A stretch of DNA of 64,000 nt from Pedobacter ginsengisoli (lineage in GTDB: Bacteria; Bacteroidota; Bacteroidia; Sphingobacteriales; Sphingobacteriaceae): positions 5,143,555 to 5,207,554 of the forward strand of contig NZ_CP024091.1 of NCBI RefSeq assembly GCF_002736205.1, read 5' to 3'. The number at the start of each line of letters is the position of its first letter. Positions within the stretch are counted from its first letter, which is position 1. The notes under the pieces were generated by a model. It was not told the origin of the DNA, ran no database searches, and saw nothing but the letters and a program-made list of their open reading frames with translations. The translations under genes were made by a program, and so were the position numbers. This document shows positions 34,179 through 41,978 of the stretch, one piece after another.

Positions 34179-36167
34179 TTAGGTATTCTGTGGGGAGACC
34201 GACTCATCGGAACTATATAAAGGCTCATCTAAGTTGAACAGCTTTTCAGCAATACTATAGGTACGTGGCTCTTTTCCAGTCTCCCGAGCATCCTTTATCT
34301 TGAACCAACCTTCCCGTTCAAAGTCAGCGAGGTGTGCCTTTTGAATGGCATCAGGATTGCCTACATTTAATAATCTCACCACACCGTAACAATGCTGTAG
34401 GCGATCAGTTAAATTCTTAGCCGAGAGCTTTTCGTCTCCAACCTCAAACTCTTTGTCAAGCAGGTATAACAGTTTAGCTTTTGCAGATATGTTATGTAAT
34501 ACAGTTAACTCTGTTCTAATAGCTTTCTCATTGTAATCCAATGCATCAATTCCGTCTATTGATAATGTGTGATACGCCTCAAATGCTAAGGGTGACTCCT
34601 TCTGAATCTCTTTAAGTCTCTTTGCTGCGACTCCCATCATATACCCAGCTCTGTTTGTCTCCAGATCGTGTATTAGGTTTATTAACTGTCTAAAGCGATT
34701 CTTCTTTGCTGTTTTTTTTAGCCCAGGGATACTCCTGTGTTCCGTAACCGACACCCCATACTTACCTCGTTCCCAAGCATCAATAATAAACTGTAAATCG
34801 TTAAACTCTTCATTGCAGACTAGCTCATTGATTACTTGGTCTAGCTTGTTCTGACTGAAGGTAGCTATGTTGGTACCCTCATCAATCTCTGTAATGGCTT
34901 TGATCGGTTCCTGAGCGCTTATTAGTGGCTTTACTTTACTACAATTGCATTTCTCTACATACTGATTGTAGGGTATGACAAGCGTCTTGTGCAAATCGTA
35001 CTCCTGCTTAAATTCTTCTCTTGACTTCATTTTTTTTCTGCTCCTGTGGTTGGTAATGTGTGCAATCATATATGGCTTATCACCTTCTTCACCATTATCC
35101 CGTATACGCCCAACCGCTTGCACACCTTTATTTGATATGCCTACCCTAGTGTGCGGTTTTGTGGTGTCAGTCACTAAAATAATTGTAGCGTTCTTGGCCA
35201 TTAAGTCAAAACACTCAAAGTACCTTGTCGTGAAGAAGTTGATCTTTGCATACTCACCTGTCTTAGGTTCTTTGTGAAATACTTCAAGTTGTTCTGGTAA
35301 CTTTTCATAGTTATCCCCTTTGGCAGCACAATATATATGACAATCTTTTATACCATTGCGTTTAATGGCCTCAGCGATCTCTGTGACAGAGTTGTAAAAG
35401 AAAAACAGGTTGCCCGGTAGATTAGGTGCGTTCGCAATATGAGCATCAACGCATGAGCTTATTTCATAAGGCTTACATTCAATAATATTCACTTTACCGA
35501 CATGTGGTTCATGAAACTCAATCCTGTAGGTCTGTAAAGCAAGAAAGTTAGGATCATTAATCTCACATGGAGTTGCTGTAATGAAGCTCTTGTTTTTAAA
35601 ATCCCATATCCATTTAAAGGGAGCCAATACGTTTGGTCTCCATGCTTCAGTTACTGCGGTGTGTACTTCATCATAAAGCACAAAGTAATCACTGTGTAGC
35701 TTATTCAAGCCGATGCTATCCTCTGCTGCTTCAATGATCTTCCAAAAGCTATCCGGTGTTACGAATAGCTTTCGATATCCCATATCTTTCATAAGCTCTG
35801 GCACTATGTCCTTTGGTTTCATCTTTCCATGGATAGCAAAGATTTCAGGATTGTCATTTGCTTTGCCTATGATACCACCTAGTGTACATACTATAAAGAT
35901 ACTATGTCTTTTAGCTTCAATTTCAAGCGTTGTGCCACCAATGCCACACCGTCCTTTGTCAATGTTGGCGTTTGAAGGTAGAACATCAAATGCCTTACCT
36001 AATCGATCAGCTACATGAAGTCTGGTAACAATAGTCTTAATAGCATCGTGAGCGCCGTCTAAGTAGCAGTAATTATAGTTGGGTTCAGTAGGTATGGTTT
36101 TGCTCTCGATAACGCTTTGAAGTATCGTTGATAATGCTGCTTTGGTCTCTAAGTGTTTGGCATTCAT
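34179..36167 (-). CDS. SF2 helicase-like ATPase with atypical P-loop
   Basis: A protein of 662 residues from the ATG at 36167; a TTG at 36206 is possible. Helicase superfamily 2 motifs occur in order: KGRCGIGGTTLEIEA (71-85) at the Walker A position, YDEVHTAV with DEVH (166-169), FITATP (motif III, about 194-199) and VQAVGRIRD (motif VI, about 348-356). The Walker A lysine is replaced by glycine (GIGGTT instead of GxGKT). I recall similar lysine-less P-loops in helicases of Bacteroidota mobile elements, but cannot verify this. The remaining 300 residues are unrecognised. A replication or DNA-unwinding role is the best inference. Confidence 0.7.
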   Translation of the reverse strand: MNAKHLETKAALSTILQSVIESKTIPTEPNYNYCYLDGAHDAIKTIVTRLHVADRLGKAFDVLPSNANIDKGRCGIGGTTLEIEAKRHSIFIVCTLGGIIGKANDNPEIFAIHGKMKPKDIVPELMKDMGYRKLFVTPDSFWKIIEAAEDSIGLNKLHSDYFVLYDEVHTAVTEAWRPNVLAPFKWIWDFKNKSFITATPCEINDPNFLALQTYRIEFHEPHVGKVNIIECKPYEISSCVDAHIANAPNLPGNLFFFYNSVTEIAEAIKRNGIKDCHIYCAAKGDNYEKLPEQLEVFHKEPKTGEYAKINFFTTRYFECFDLMAKNATIILVTDTTKPHTRVGISNKGVQAVGRIRDNGEEGDKPYMIAHITNHRSRKKMKSREEFKQEYDLHKTLVIPYNQYVEKCNCSKVKPLISAQEPIKAITEIDEGTNIATFSQNKLDQVINELVCNEEFNDLQFIIDAWERGKYGVSVTEHRSIPGLKKTAKKNRFRQLINLIHDLETNRAGYMMGVAAKRLKEIQKESPLAFEAYHTLSIDGIDALDYNEKAIRTELTVLHNISAKAKLLYLLDKEFEVGDEKLSAKNLTDRLQHCYGVVRLLNVGNPDAIQKAHLADFEREGWFKIKDARETGKEPRTYSIAEKLFNLDEPLYSSDESVSPQNT

Positions 36168-36307
36168 TTTATCTTTTGCCGGAGGGGTTTGATTCCGTTG
36201 ATGCAAAAGTGTTGATGCAGAGATGCGTGGGAGGCAATGCTAGGAAAGGGGTTTAACTAAGTTTTATAGCCCTGAAATACAAATAGTTACACTAGACCTT
36301 TGTAAGC

Positions 36308-36341
36308 AAAAAAAGGAAGCTAACCACATAGGCGCTTCCTC
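36308..36341 (-). terminator. Terminator after protein D
   Basis: On the minus strand GGAAGC (36334-36339) and GCTTCC (36315-36320) pair around a 13-base loop and are followed by seven T. It separates protein D from the helicase-like gene. Confidence 0.75.
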
Positions 36342-36372
36342 TTAAAGTAACCACTAGAATATTTATGTGTGC

Positions 36373-36882
36373 TTAATAATCCTGACTGTCATCGACTCCG
36401 TAATCAATTTCATCGCCATCCAAGTCTAAACCTTCAGTAGATGCTAACACACTGTCAATAATATTATGTTCGCCTGATTGAAGTAAGTTGTTTAAGCCAT
36501 CAATAGTAGCTCTCATAATAGGCTGTATTTCCCAATCAACAATGAATTTACGGATGCCATCATTCCTTATTTGGGCACTTCTAACATGAATGATTCTATT
36601 CGTTAAGTCTTCAGACGGTAATTGTGAAGAACTTGGAGATTGGTTTCTATTGAAGGACTCAAGCTGTATTTTGGTCTCAAAGTCAGTGTCAAACTCATCA
36701 TCGATATTTAGTTTCCAGTATACGACTACCCCCTTTATAAGGCGGCCTGAAATTGGTACTCTACATTTGCGTATTACTTTGTAATAACCTGCTCGTGGAG
36801 CATATTGGTTCATCCCTCTTGGCTCAAGTTCTAAATAAGCTTGCTCAGTTGATTTGTTGTTTCTGTAAATTTCAGGTCTCAT
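36373..36882 (-). CDS. Unrecognised element protein D (MRPEI type)
   Basis: A protein of 169 residues starting MRPEIYRNNKSTEQAYLELE. It has a strand-rich middle (KVIRKCRVPISGRLIKGVVV) and a strongly acidic C-terminus (LDLDGDEIDYGVDDSQDY) of the kind found on single-stranded-DNA-binding proteins and DNA mimics. Protein C shares the first five residues and the length. It is followed by its own terminator and lies upstream of the helicase-like gene. A single-stranded-DNA-binding role is speculation from the acidic tail only. Confidence 0.55.
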   Translation of the reverse strand: MRPEIYRNNKSTEQAYLELEPRGMNQYAPRAGYYKVIRKCRVPISGRLIKGVVVYWKLNIDDEFDTDFETKIQLESFNRNQSPSSSQLPSEDLTNRIIHVRSAQIRNDGIRKFIVDWEIQPIMRATIDGLNNLLQSGEHNIIDSVLASTEGLDLDGDEIDYGVDDSQDY

Positions 36883-37008
36883 GACTCTTGTTTTTTAATC
36901 ACCCGCTTCATTGCTGATGATGATACAAAAGTCAGCAGATAGGGAGTAGGCAGAGGCAATGATACCGAAGCTAGATCAAAAACTTATATAGCCATGAGGA
37001 TCAGTTAC

Positions 37009-37803
37009 TTACTTAATGTGATTTCTAATCATGGTATGAATGTAATCCTTAGGCTCAGATTCGATATCGTCTCTATCCAAGTATCCAAGCAGTTCTAGTA
37101 CATCAAAGAAGAAGTTAACCTGTGCATCGGTAAGTAATACATCGGATGGGGTAGTCAGGTTTGTATGTTTTATAAGGTAGACTTGGATATATAAGCAGAA
37201 CTCAACCAGTAATCTTTTCACTCGTACCGTTGGCTTTCGTGGGCTTAACTGTGCGGTAGCTTTAAGTCTGTCCAAGGATATTGGATTGCCAGAAGCAAAA
37301 TTATCACCAAAGAGGTCGTAAAACAACTTCTCACCAAAGACATCTAATGGGAAATCCCTTGCCTCGATAGCTTTGTATATCAGTTCGCACATCCATTTTG
37401 CTATTGCAGTATCTTTAATTGCTACGCTTCCTGTTAAGGGCTTTGCAACGAGTTGAAAATGTTGGTTCGGCTTTGATTCCTTATAGGCCAACAAAAACTT
37501 TGCGACCTCTCGGGAAGTGAGATCGTCATTATAGTTCTGCCAGTAGGCATCATAACGCACCCTTATTTGTTCGTTTTTCTGTAATATCAAATATAGCAAT
37601 TCCTCATAATGGTCAGCTATACCATACGTCTCAACAACTGTTTTTAGTCCTTCAGAGACAGTCAAATAACGTGCTTCTCTCATGTATTCCAAGTTAACAG
37701 GGACGCCTCCTGCCTCCTGTACCTTAGTTATATCAGCATCAGTAATGTTAGGAGAGTAATCCTTAAGTTTATTGAAATCTGGATTGAGCGTGGTTTCGTA
37801 CAT
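37009..37803 (-). CDS. Unrecognised element protein E
   Basis: A protein of 264 residues from the ATG at 37803 (MYETTLNPDFNKLKDYSPNI). A longer frame from a GTG at 37914 would add an unlikely hydrophobic start that crosses the CCGTTTAAA leader motif. It looks all-helical and soluble; the region 180-255 (PTVRVKRLLVEFCLYIQVYL) resembles the helical C-terminal domains of Bacteroidota RteC-like or element regulators only in general character. It is the gene nearest the right attachment site. Function unknown. Confidence 0.5.
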   Translation of the reverse strand: MYETTLNPDFNKLKDYSPNITDADITKVQEAGGVPVNLEYMREARYLTVSEGLKTVVETYGIADHYEELLYLILQKNEQIRVRYDAYWQNYNDDLTSREVAKFLLAYKESKPNQHFQLVAKPLTGSVAIKDTAIAKWMCELIYKAIEARDFPLDVFGEKLFYDLFGDNFASGNPISLDRLKATAQLSPRKPTVRVKRLLVEFCLYIQVYLIKHTNLTTPSDVLLTDAQVNFFFDVLELLGYLDRDDIESEPKDYIHTMIRNHIK

Positions 37804-37812
37804 AGCTATCTG

Positions 37813-37821
37813 TTTAAACGG
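37813..37821 (-). promoter_or_regulatory. CCGTTTAAA leader motif before protein E
   Basis: The nonamer is nine bases from the ATG, almost the same position as before protein C. Confidence 0.45.
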
Positions 37822-37930
37822 AGTAGTACTTGCCCACTCCGTTGTAAAGATATTTAACTGTAACAGATTATCAAGTGTTAGGAGAGGTATTGCTATAGAA
37901 AGCAGTTGCACCAATTAAAGTAATGATAAC

Positions 37931-37945
37931 AGTGGTATGGGCCGG
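37931..37945. repeat. 15-bp partial copy of the attachment repeat
   Basis: AGTGGTATGGGCCGG is identical to the first 15 bases of the 63-bp attachment repeat and in the same orientation, 292 bases inside the right end. It then diverges. It may be a scar of an earlier integration or an incomplete secondary site. Confidence 0.65.
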
Positions 37946-37984
37946 AGGATAAGGTATCACTAGAATAAAAGTGTTGCTTGTAAC

Positions 37985-38007
37985 TCGTTCCTGTATGATT
38001 TAAACGG
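37985..38007 (-). promoter_or_regulatory. Third CCGTTTAAA leader, without a start codon
   Basis: On the minus strand CCGTTTAAA is followed by TCATACAGGAACG, closely matching the leader of protein C (CCGTTTAAAACAATCAGGAATG has the same CAGGAAyG end), but the start codon position reads ACG. It looks like the 5' relic of a lost gene. Confidence 0.4.
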
Positions 38008-38046
38008 TAAAAATGATATTTGTCCAGTCTGTCATATGTCGATAGA

Positions 38047-38067
38047 TGCGCCAACTAATGCGCCAAA
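38047..38067. repeat. Arm-type repeat, right end
   Basis: TGCGCCAACTAA followed by TGCGCCAAA matches the left-end arm sequence at 24355 with one base changed and in the same orientation. It lies 155 bases inside the right attachment repeat. Confidence 0.7.
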
Positions 38068-38192
38068 TCTTTGTTAAAATGTTAGATTTTTCGTATCTTG
38101 AAGCAAATAACAAATTGTTTAACCAATTGGCGTAAGGCCATCGCGTTGTTTGAAAGAGTGCCTTAGACGGCTTACAGAACCCGTAAAACAAG

Positions 38193-38220
38193 AAAAGCTC
38201 CAGATTTCTCTGAAGCTTTT
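38193..38220 (-). terminator. Terminator-like hairpin after tRNA-Phe
   Basis: AAAAGCTCCAGA and TCTGAAGCTTTT pair with a single wobble. It lies five bases beyond the tRNA 3' end on the minus strand. The surrounding 37 bases (38183-38219) are repeated exactly at 17370-17406. Confidence 0.65.
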
Positions 38221-38222
38221 TA

Positions 38223-38285
38223 AGTGGTATGGGCCGGGATCGAACCGGCGACACATGGATTTTCAGTCCATTGCTCTACCGACTG
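38223..38285. repeat. Right attachment site: 63-bp repeat within tRNA-Phe
   Basis: This is the intact-gene copy of the 63-bp direct repeat. It spans the tRNA from nucleotide 13 to its 3' end and two bases beyond, so the element's own end reconstitutes the tRNA. Confidence 0.95.
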
Positions 38286-38297
38286 AGCTACCGTACC
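38225..38297 (-). tRNA. tRNA-Phe (GAA)
   Basis: The 73-nt cloverleaf reads on the minus strand with acceptor GGTACGG and CCATACC plus discriminator A, D-arm GCTC/GAGC, anticodon stem ATGGA/TCCAT with loop CTGAAAA (anticodon GAA) and T-arm GCCGG/CCGGC with TTCGATC. CCA is not encoded. The acceptor stem has a C5-A68 mismatch. The 3' portion serves as the attachment site of the integrative element. Confidence 0.95.
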
Positions 38298-38421
38298 TAC
38301 TTCCCGTTTGGGATTGCAAATGTAGTGTCTTTTTTTGGATGACAAAATCTTTTTATAAAATAATTTCATTTAATTGTATTACTGCCTGATTATCTGTGTA
38401 TTTATTTTTTGATATTATTTG

Positions 38422-39324
38422 TTATCCAAGTTTTTTTCTTCGATTGGCTCGATATTGATTAGGAGATATGCGCATGTTTTTTTTAAATAACCTTGAAAAA
38501 TGAAATGGATCATCGTAACCTAGCGAGGTCGCAATCTCTTTTACTTTGGTTTCCGAATTGTATAGCTGTACGCACGCTCTTTGCAATTTCAAGTGGATCA
38601 GATAATCCATCGGAGACATTCCTGTTGATTTTTTAAACATTTTTGAGAAATGTGAAGTAGATAAATTGTTTTTACAGGCAAGATCCTCAACCGTAAGTTT
38701 TTCAGCTAAATTGTTCTTCATGTAAGCTACAGTTTCTTTTATCATGTTCTTTTCATCCTGAACCTTAACATTACTATGCTTGTCGGGGTATAAGAAAGTA
38801 GCCAGGAGATGATACATGCACAAATTTGTATTTGTCAGATTTTCTTTACTATAACCAAGCTCTAAATTTTGGTACATGGATTCCCAAATCTGGAGGCCCT
38901 TTTCATTTAATAAAATTTGTTGTGCGCCATCATACAGATTAATATTAAACCCTTTATTAAAAGAATCTATATCCTTGCCGCTAAAATGTACCCAATGGAT
39001 TGTCCATGGATCATTTATGTCTGCCCCGTAGCTCATAGCTACTTTTGTTGCCGGCACGATTATAAATTCATTAGGCCCAACCTCCAGGCGTGTGTTGTTT
39101 ATGATGAACCATCCTTTACCCCGGGTACAATAGATTAATATATTATCTGCGCAACCTTTAGGTCTTTCTCTATAATGATAGGCCGCCTTAGGAAAATAAC
39201 CGATGTAGGTAACATACAACTGAGTCATAACAGGATTGTCCTTAATTGCACTTTTCCATGCAGATTCAGGAATCGCTATATATTTCTCGCCTTCAAATCC
39301 ATCCTGTATTTTTTTCTCATTCAT
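38422..39324 (-). CDS. AraC-family transcriptional regulator
   Basis: A regulator of 300 residues. The N-terminal cupin-like ligand domain (GKGWFIINNTRLEVGPNEFI) is followed by two helix-turn-helix units: LTVEDLACKNNLSTSHFSKM with FKKSTGMSPMDYL, and VKEIATSLGYDDPFHFSRL with FKKNMRISPNQYR. The layout fits sugar-responsive activators. It is divergent from the GH95 fucosidase gene with a 326-base shared control region, so it probably activates that gene in response to a fucose-related ligand. That link is inference. Confidence 0.92.
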   Translation of the reverse strand: MNEKKIQDGFEGEKYIAIPESAWKSAIKDNPVMTQLYVTYIGYFPKAAYHYRERPKGCADNILIYCTRGKGWFIINNTRLEVGPNEFIIVPATKVAMSYGADINDPWTIHWVHFSGKDIDSFNKGFNINLYDGAQQILLNEKGLQIWESMYQNLELGYSKENLTNTNLCMYHLLATFLYPDKHSNVKVQDEKNMIKETVAYMKNNLAEKLTVEDLACKNNLSTSHFSKMFKKSTGMSPMDYLIHLKLQRACVQLYNSETKVKEIATSLGYDDPFHFSRLFKKNMRISPNQYRANRRKKLG

Positions 39325-39650
39325 ACGTTATCGGTTTAACAATTATAAGAATTATTCTGCTTATTCAGATTAGTTGTTTAATCGAATTGGACATTCTGAT
39401 TTTAAGAACTGGGTTTTATTAATTCATACCTAAATAATAAAAGCATTACAAATAAGTGAATAGTTCATGATCTTAAATGTTTTTGCCATTTTTTTATTTA
39501 TGCATGTCAATTATTTTTGTTTAACGTGGTCGCTTTTTTTAATAGGCTACAGGATAGTTTAATCCATTCTTTTTTAAAGTTTGTACATTTTAAAAGAAAT
39601 TGAGGTCGACTATTTTTAGCTTCACATAATAACCAAGTATAATAACCGGA
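39325..39650. promoter_or_regulatory. Divergent control region between araC-like and GH95 genes
   Basis: There are 326 AT-rich bases between the two divergent starts. It must hold both promoters and probably the AraC-type operator. I see no unambiguous TAnnTTTG pair or direct repeat that I can assign. Confidence 0.45.
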
Positions 39651-41978
39651 ATGACTAGAAAACTATTTTTTTTATTGCCCCTTGTTGCTTTAAAGCTCAA
39701 TGCACAGCAAAGACCATCAAAGTTATGGTATGATAAGCCTGCGCAAGTATGGGAAGAGACCTTGCCACTTGGTAACGGAAGATTAGGTATGACACCTGAT
39801 GGAGGCATACTGAAAGAGAAGATTGTATTAAATGACATTACACTTTGGTCTGGCAGCCCTCAGGATGCTAATAATTACGAAGCTTATAAAAGTTTGCCAA
39901 AGATCAGAGAGTTAATTCTTCAAGGAAAAAATGACGAGGCTCAGGATCTTGTAAACAAGGATTTTGTTTGTAAAGGCCAAGGCTCAGCAGGCGCCCAATG
40001 GGGTAAATATCAAATTCTGGGAAACCTTGAAATAGATTTTACCTACGGAGATATAAAACCGGCTGAAATAATACCAGAGGCGTATCACAGAGAACTGTCC
40101 CTGGATAAGGCCATAGCAAATTGTAGCTATAAAATAAATGGGGTAACCTATAGAAGGGAGTATTTTACAAGCTTTGGCGGAGATGTAGATGTAATTAAAA
40201 TAACGGCCGATAAGCCCGGAAAGTTAAATTGCAAAATATCTATTAACCGTTCGGAAAGATCAGATGTAAGAACTGAGGGCACTGAACTGCAAATGTACGG
40301 ACAGCTTGATAATGGTACTGATGGCAAGGGAATGCAATATCAGACCAGGGTGCGAACTGTGTTAAAGGGAGGCAAAGTTCTTGCAGAGAATGATGCGCTT
40401 GCTGTTAAAGATGCTACAGAACTAATCATTTATGTCTCAGCGGCAACAGATTTTAAAGGGTTTAAATTCAAAGAAAAAACTGCGCAATTATTGTTGGCAG
40501 CACTCAAAACTCCTTATGAATTGCAAAGAAATAAACATATAGCAAATTATACCAAACTATTTAAAAGAGTAAGCATCGATTTAGGAGAGGGTAAATCGGC
40601 CAGTCTTCCTACTAACAAAAGATTAGAGCTTTTTTATAAGAACTTTGCAGATGATAAATCTTTGCCAGCCTTATTTTTTCAATTTGGCAGGTATTTAAGT
40701 ATAAGTAGCACCAGGGTAGGTTTACTTCCTCCAAATCTTCAGGGTTTATGGGCAAACCAAATCAATACACCATGGAATGGTGATTACCATTTAGACGTAA
40801 ATGTGCAGATGAACCATTGGCCTGTTGAAGTATCAAATCTTTCTGAATTGAATTTGCCGCTGGCCGATTTGGTAAAAGGGCTGGTAAAACCTGGAGAAAG
40901 AACTGCCAAAGCCTATTACAATGCCGAAGGGTGGATTGCCCACGTTATTACCAATGTATGGGGCTTTACGGAACCTGGAGAAAGTGCGTCGTGGGGGGCA
41001 ACAAATGCTGGTTCCGGCTGGTTGTGTAACAACTTGTGGGATCACTATGCCTTTAGCCAGGATATTAATTATTTAAAAAGTATTTACCCGGTTTTAAAAG
41101 GCTCAGCTAAATTTTATAAAAGTGTATTGATAAAAGACCCCAAAACCGGCTGGTCTGTTACTTCTCCATCGGTATCGCCAGAAAATACTTTCTATCTGCC
41201 AAATGGTAAAACAGCAAGCATATCTATGGGGCCAACTATAGATAATCAGATTGTAAGAGAATTGTTTACCAATGTGATTACTGCTTCAAAGCTTTTAAAT
41301 GTTGATGCAGAGTTTAGAAATGAGTTGCAGGAAAAGCTAAAATCGGTTCCTCCGGCAGGAGTAATAAGTAAGGATGGACGGATTCAGGAATGGATAGAAG
41401 ATTATAAAGAAACGGAATTACAGCACCGTCATATATCGCATCTGTATGGCCTGTATCCGGCATCCTTAATCACACCAATTACAACGCCAGAGCTTGCAGA
41501 AGCTGCAAAGAAAACCCTTGAGGTGAGAGGCGACGATGGACCTAGCTGGACTATAGCATATAAACTATTGTTTTGGGCCAGGTTACATGATGGGAATCGT
41601 GCTTTTAAATTGTTCAAAGAAATCCTAAAACCAACTTTACGCACCGATATGAATTATGGGGCAGGGGGCGGTGTTTACCCCAATATGCTTTCAGCAGGGC
41701 CTCCTTTTCAAATTGATGGGAACTTTGGTGCTACAGCAGGAATTGCTGAGATGCTAATACAAAGCCATGATGGATTTATTGATCTTTTACCTGCCATACC
41801 TGATTCCTGGAAAGCTTACGGTTCAATTAAAGGATTAAGGGCGAGAGGGAATTTTACAGTAGATATGACCTGGAAAGATGGGAGGATTACCAGCTATCGC
41901 ATTAGTTCTACTAATCCAAGAAGAGTAAAAGTTAAAGTAAATGGAAAAGTAAGCGATATAATGGCTTCAAGGTTGTAA
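39651..41978 (+). CDS. GH95 alpha-L-fucosidase family protein
   Basis: A secreted glycosidase of 775 residues with a signal peptide (1-19, ending LNAQ). Family 95 features are WYDKPAQVWEETLPLGNGRL and LNDITLWSGSPQDANNYEAY in the N-terminal domain. In the helical barrel are LLPPNLQGLWANQINTPWN with GDYHLDVNVQMNHWPVE, and ELQHRHISHLYGLYPASLI, then IDGNFGATAGIAEMLIQSH. GH95 enzymes remove terminal alpha-1,2-linked fucose (or galactose) by inversion. The divergent AraC regulator probably controls it. With the GH29 enzyme on the other side of the element it would allow use of differently linked fucosides. Confidence 0.9.
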   Translation: MTRKLFFLLPLVALKLNAQQRPSKLWYDKPAQVWEETLPLGNGRLGMTPDGGILKEKIVLNDITLWSGSPQDANNYEAYKSLPKIRELILQGKNDEAQDLVNKDFVCKGQGSAGAQWGKYQILGNLEIDFTYGDIKPAEIIPEAYHRELSLDKAIANCSYKINGVTYRREYFTSFGGDVDVIKITADKPGKLNCKISINRSERSDVRTEGTELQMYGQLDNGTDGKGMQYQTRVRTVLKGGKVLAENDALAVKDATELIIYVSAATDFKGFKFKEKTAQLLLAALKTPYELQRNKHIANYTKLFKRVSIDLGEGKSASLPTNKRLELFYKNFADDKSLPALFFQFGRYLSISSTRVGLLPPNLQGLWANQINTPWNGDYHLDVNVQMNHWPVEVSNLSELNLPLADLVKGLVKPGERTAKAYYNAEGWIAHVITNVWGFTEPGESASWGATNAGSGWLCNNLWDHYAFSQDINYLKSIYPVLKGSAKFYKSVLIKDPKTGWSVTSPSVSPENTFYLPNGKTASISMGPTIDNQIVRELFTNVITASKLLNVDAEFRNELQEKLKSVPPAGVISKDGRIQEWIEDYKETELQHRHISHLYGLYPASLITPITTPELAEAAKKTLEVRGDDGPSWTIAYKLLFWARLHDGNRAFKLFKEILKPTLRTDMNYGAGGGVYPNMLSAGPPFQIDGNFGATAGIAEMLIQSHDGFIDLLPAIPDSWKAYGSIKGLRARGNFTVDMTWKDGRITSYRISSTNPRRVKVKVNGKVSDIMASRL

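Larger units (their letters stand above)
24250..38285. mobile_element. 14-kb integrative element in tRNA-Phe
   Basis: The element is bounded by a perfect 63-bp direct repeat of the tRNA-Phe 3' part, 13,973 bp apart. A tyrosine integrase lies just inside the left end, and related tandem-octamer sequences sit near both ends (24355-24376 and 38047-38067). The cargo runs mostly on the minus strand: a nuclease, a HEPN-like protein, a DUF4145 protein, a lipoprotein, six to seven unrecognised proteins and a large helicase-like ATPase. I find no relaxase, coupling protein, type IV secretion gene, capsid, terminase or recognisable excisionase. It is either mobilised by another element or belongs to an undescribed class. 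Confidence 0.9.

Noticed and set aside
36206-36206. Upstream TTG/GTG starts for the helicase-like protein, protein E, DUF4145, HEPN-like and Kelch regulator genes
   Set aside because: In each case the extension lacks domain character and a nearby ATG fits better, so the shorter form was annotated.
24250-38285. Conjugative element (ICE) or prophage
   Set aside because: No relaxase, TraG-like ATPase, pilus/T4SS, terminase, portal or capsid signature was found in any of the cargo genes.
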